Source: Porites lobata (lineage: Eukaryota > Cnidaria > Anthozoa > Scleractinia > Poritidae). Taken from it: a stretch of 64,000 bases of DNA. Every line of letters starts with the position of its first letter. The stretch's first letter is position 1. Positions 63,602 to 64,000 of the stretch are shown piece after piece. The notes beneath the pieces were generated by a model, which did no database searches, was not told the DNA's origin, and saw only the letters and a list, made by a program, of their open reading frames with translations. The DNA is taken from assembly GCA_942486035.1 (NCBI GenBank), contig CALNXK010000040.1, forward strand, positions 782,501 through 846,500, in the 5' to 3' direction. The translations under genes were made by a program, and so were the position numbers.

Positions 63602-64000
63602 GAGCTCCTGTTTCCAGATTAGTAGTTCTGGGCTTGAATCGGTCCGAAGGAGTACTTTAACGCAGTATAAACGTTTTGAGAAAAATGAAAACCGGTTATA
63701 AGTGCCTTAAATGAAGAAACATCATGACTTCTGTGTGTAAGACCAGCAGGCCCTTCGATAACAGCGATAACTACCCGAAACGCATGCATAGCCGATCAAG
63801 ATCTTAAAGTTTCCTTGTAATTTTTTTCCTTGCTTTTTAGGACTACAAATAATGTCGTGGTCATCATAACTGATAGGGCAACGCAAATTTACTTGAATAG
63901 TATACTGATACTGGCAAATTATAAACTTCTTTTTTTTCCAATAGCCCTCTTGTGACGTTGTGTTGCACCGAGTTATGAAACACAACTCCTTATTTATTTT
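63602..64000. other. Right edge, no feature seen
   Basis: Non-coding, no recognisable repeat or exon. Confidence 0.4.

Overview
This window looks like nuclear DNA of a cnidarian, most likely a stony coral or another hexacoral. Reasons: an AT-rich, intron-rich, repeat-loaded sequence; a relaxin-receptor-like LGR gene built from 72-nt leucine-rich-repeat (LRR) exons; an intronless class A GPCR with degenerate relatives nearby; tRNA-derived SINEs, CR1/L2-like LINEs, many short inverted-repeat transposons, and Maverick/Polinton elements. The organism call is an inference from gene and repeat style. No rRNA or functional tRNA gene was seen.

Bases 700-39049 (minus strand) appear to hold one large gene. 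I traced 19 exons by eye. They encode a signal peptide, a CUB domain, an Ig domain, an LRRNT cap, about 12 LRRs, a cysteine-rich hinge and a complete 7TM domain of LGR/RXFP type. The exon lengths sum to 2781 nt (927 codons) and every splice phase agrees, including the phase-1 joints that link signal peptide, CUB, Ig and LRRNT. A last, cytoplasmic exon lies off the left edge. A CUB-Ig-LRR-7TM receptor is an unusual architecture and is the main host-gene finding.

The largest intron of that gene (9534-24496) carries a same-strand, single-exon class A GPCR (15902 to 13588). Its frame is interrupted between TM5 and TM6 by a 1257-bp hAT-like element with an intact 8-bp target duplication. The intron also holds a decayed duplicate of this GPCR (19.9-20.4 kb), a TM6-7 remnant (24.0-24.4 kb), a LINE (17.0-19.4 kb) and nested foldback elements. 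Other introns hold pogo-like, hAT-like and Mutator-like MITEs, SINEs and hairpin repeats.

Bases 39050-44500 are mainly non-coding upstream DNA with repeats. Bases 44507-60309 are a Polinton inside a Polinton. The outer element (15.8 kb, 6-bp target duplication GACCTG) has been split by an inner element at 45235-53585 (8.35 kb, target duplication AGCGCT). Both have very long terminal inverted repeats (about 1.6 and 1.9 kb) that carry genes, TATA boxes and repeated TGACGTCA (CRE-type) palindromes. The inner element keeps remnants of a C2H2-finger/packaging-ATPase gene and several small genes. I saw no integrase, DNA polymerase B, protease or capsid gene in either, so both look non-autonomous. 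Two LINEs, one SINE and one TTAA-type element have landed inside them.

Bases 60316-64000 are non-coding repeats, including a solitary Polinton end at 63.6 kb. Coordinates of exons and element ends were read from splice sites, target duplications and inverted repeats by eye; no alignment or database search was run.
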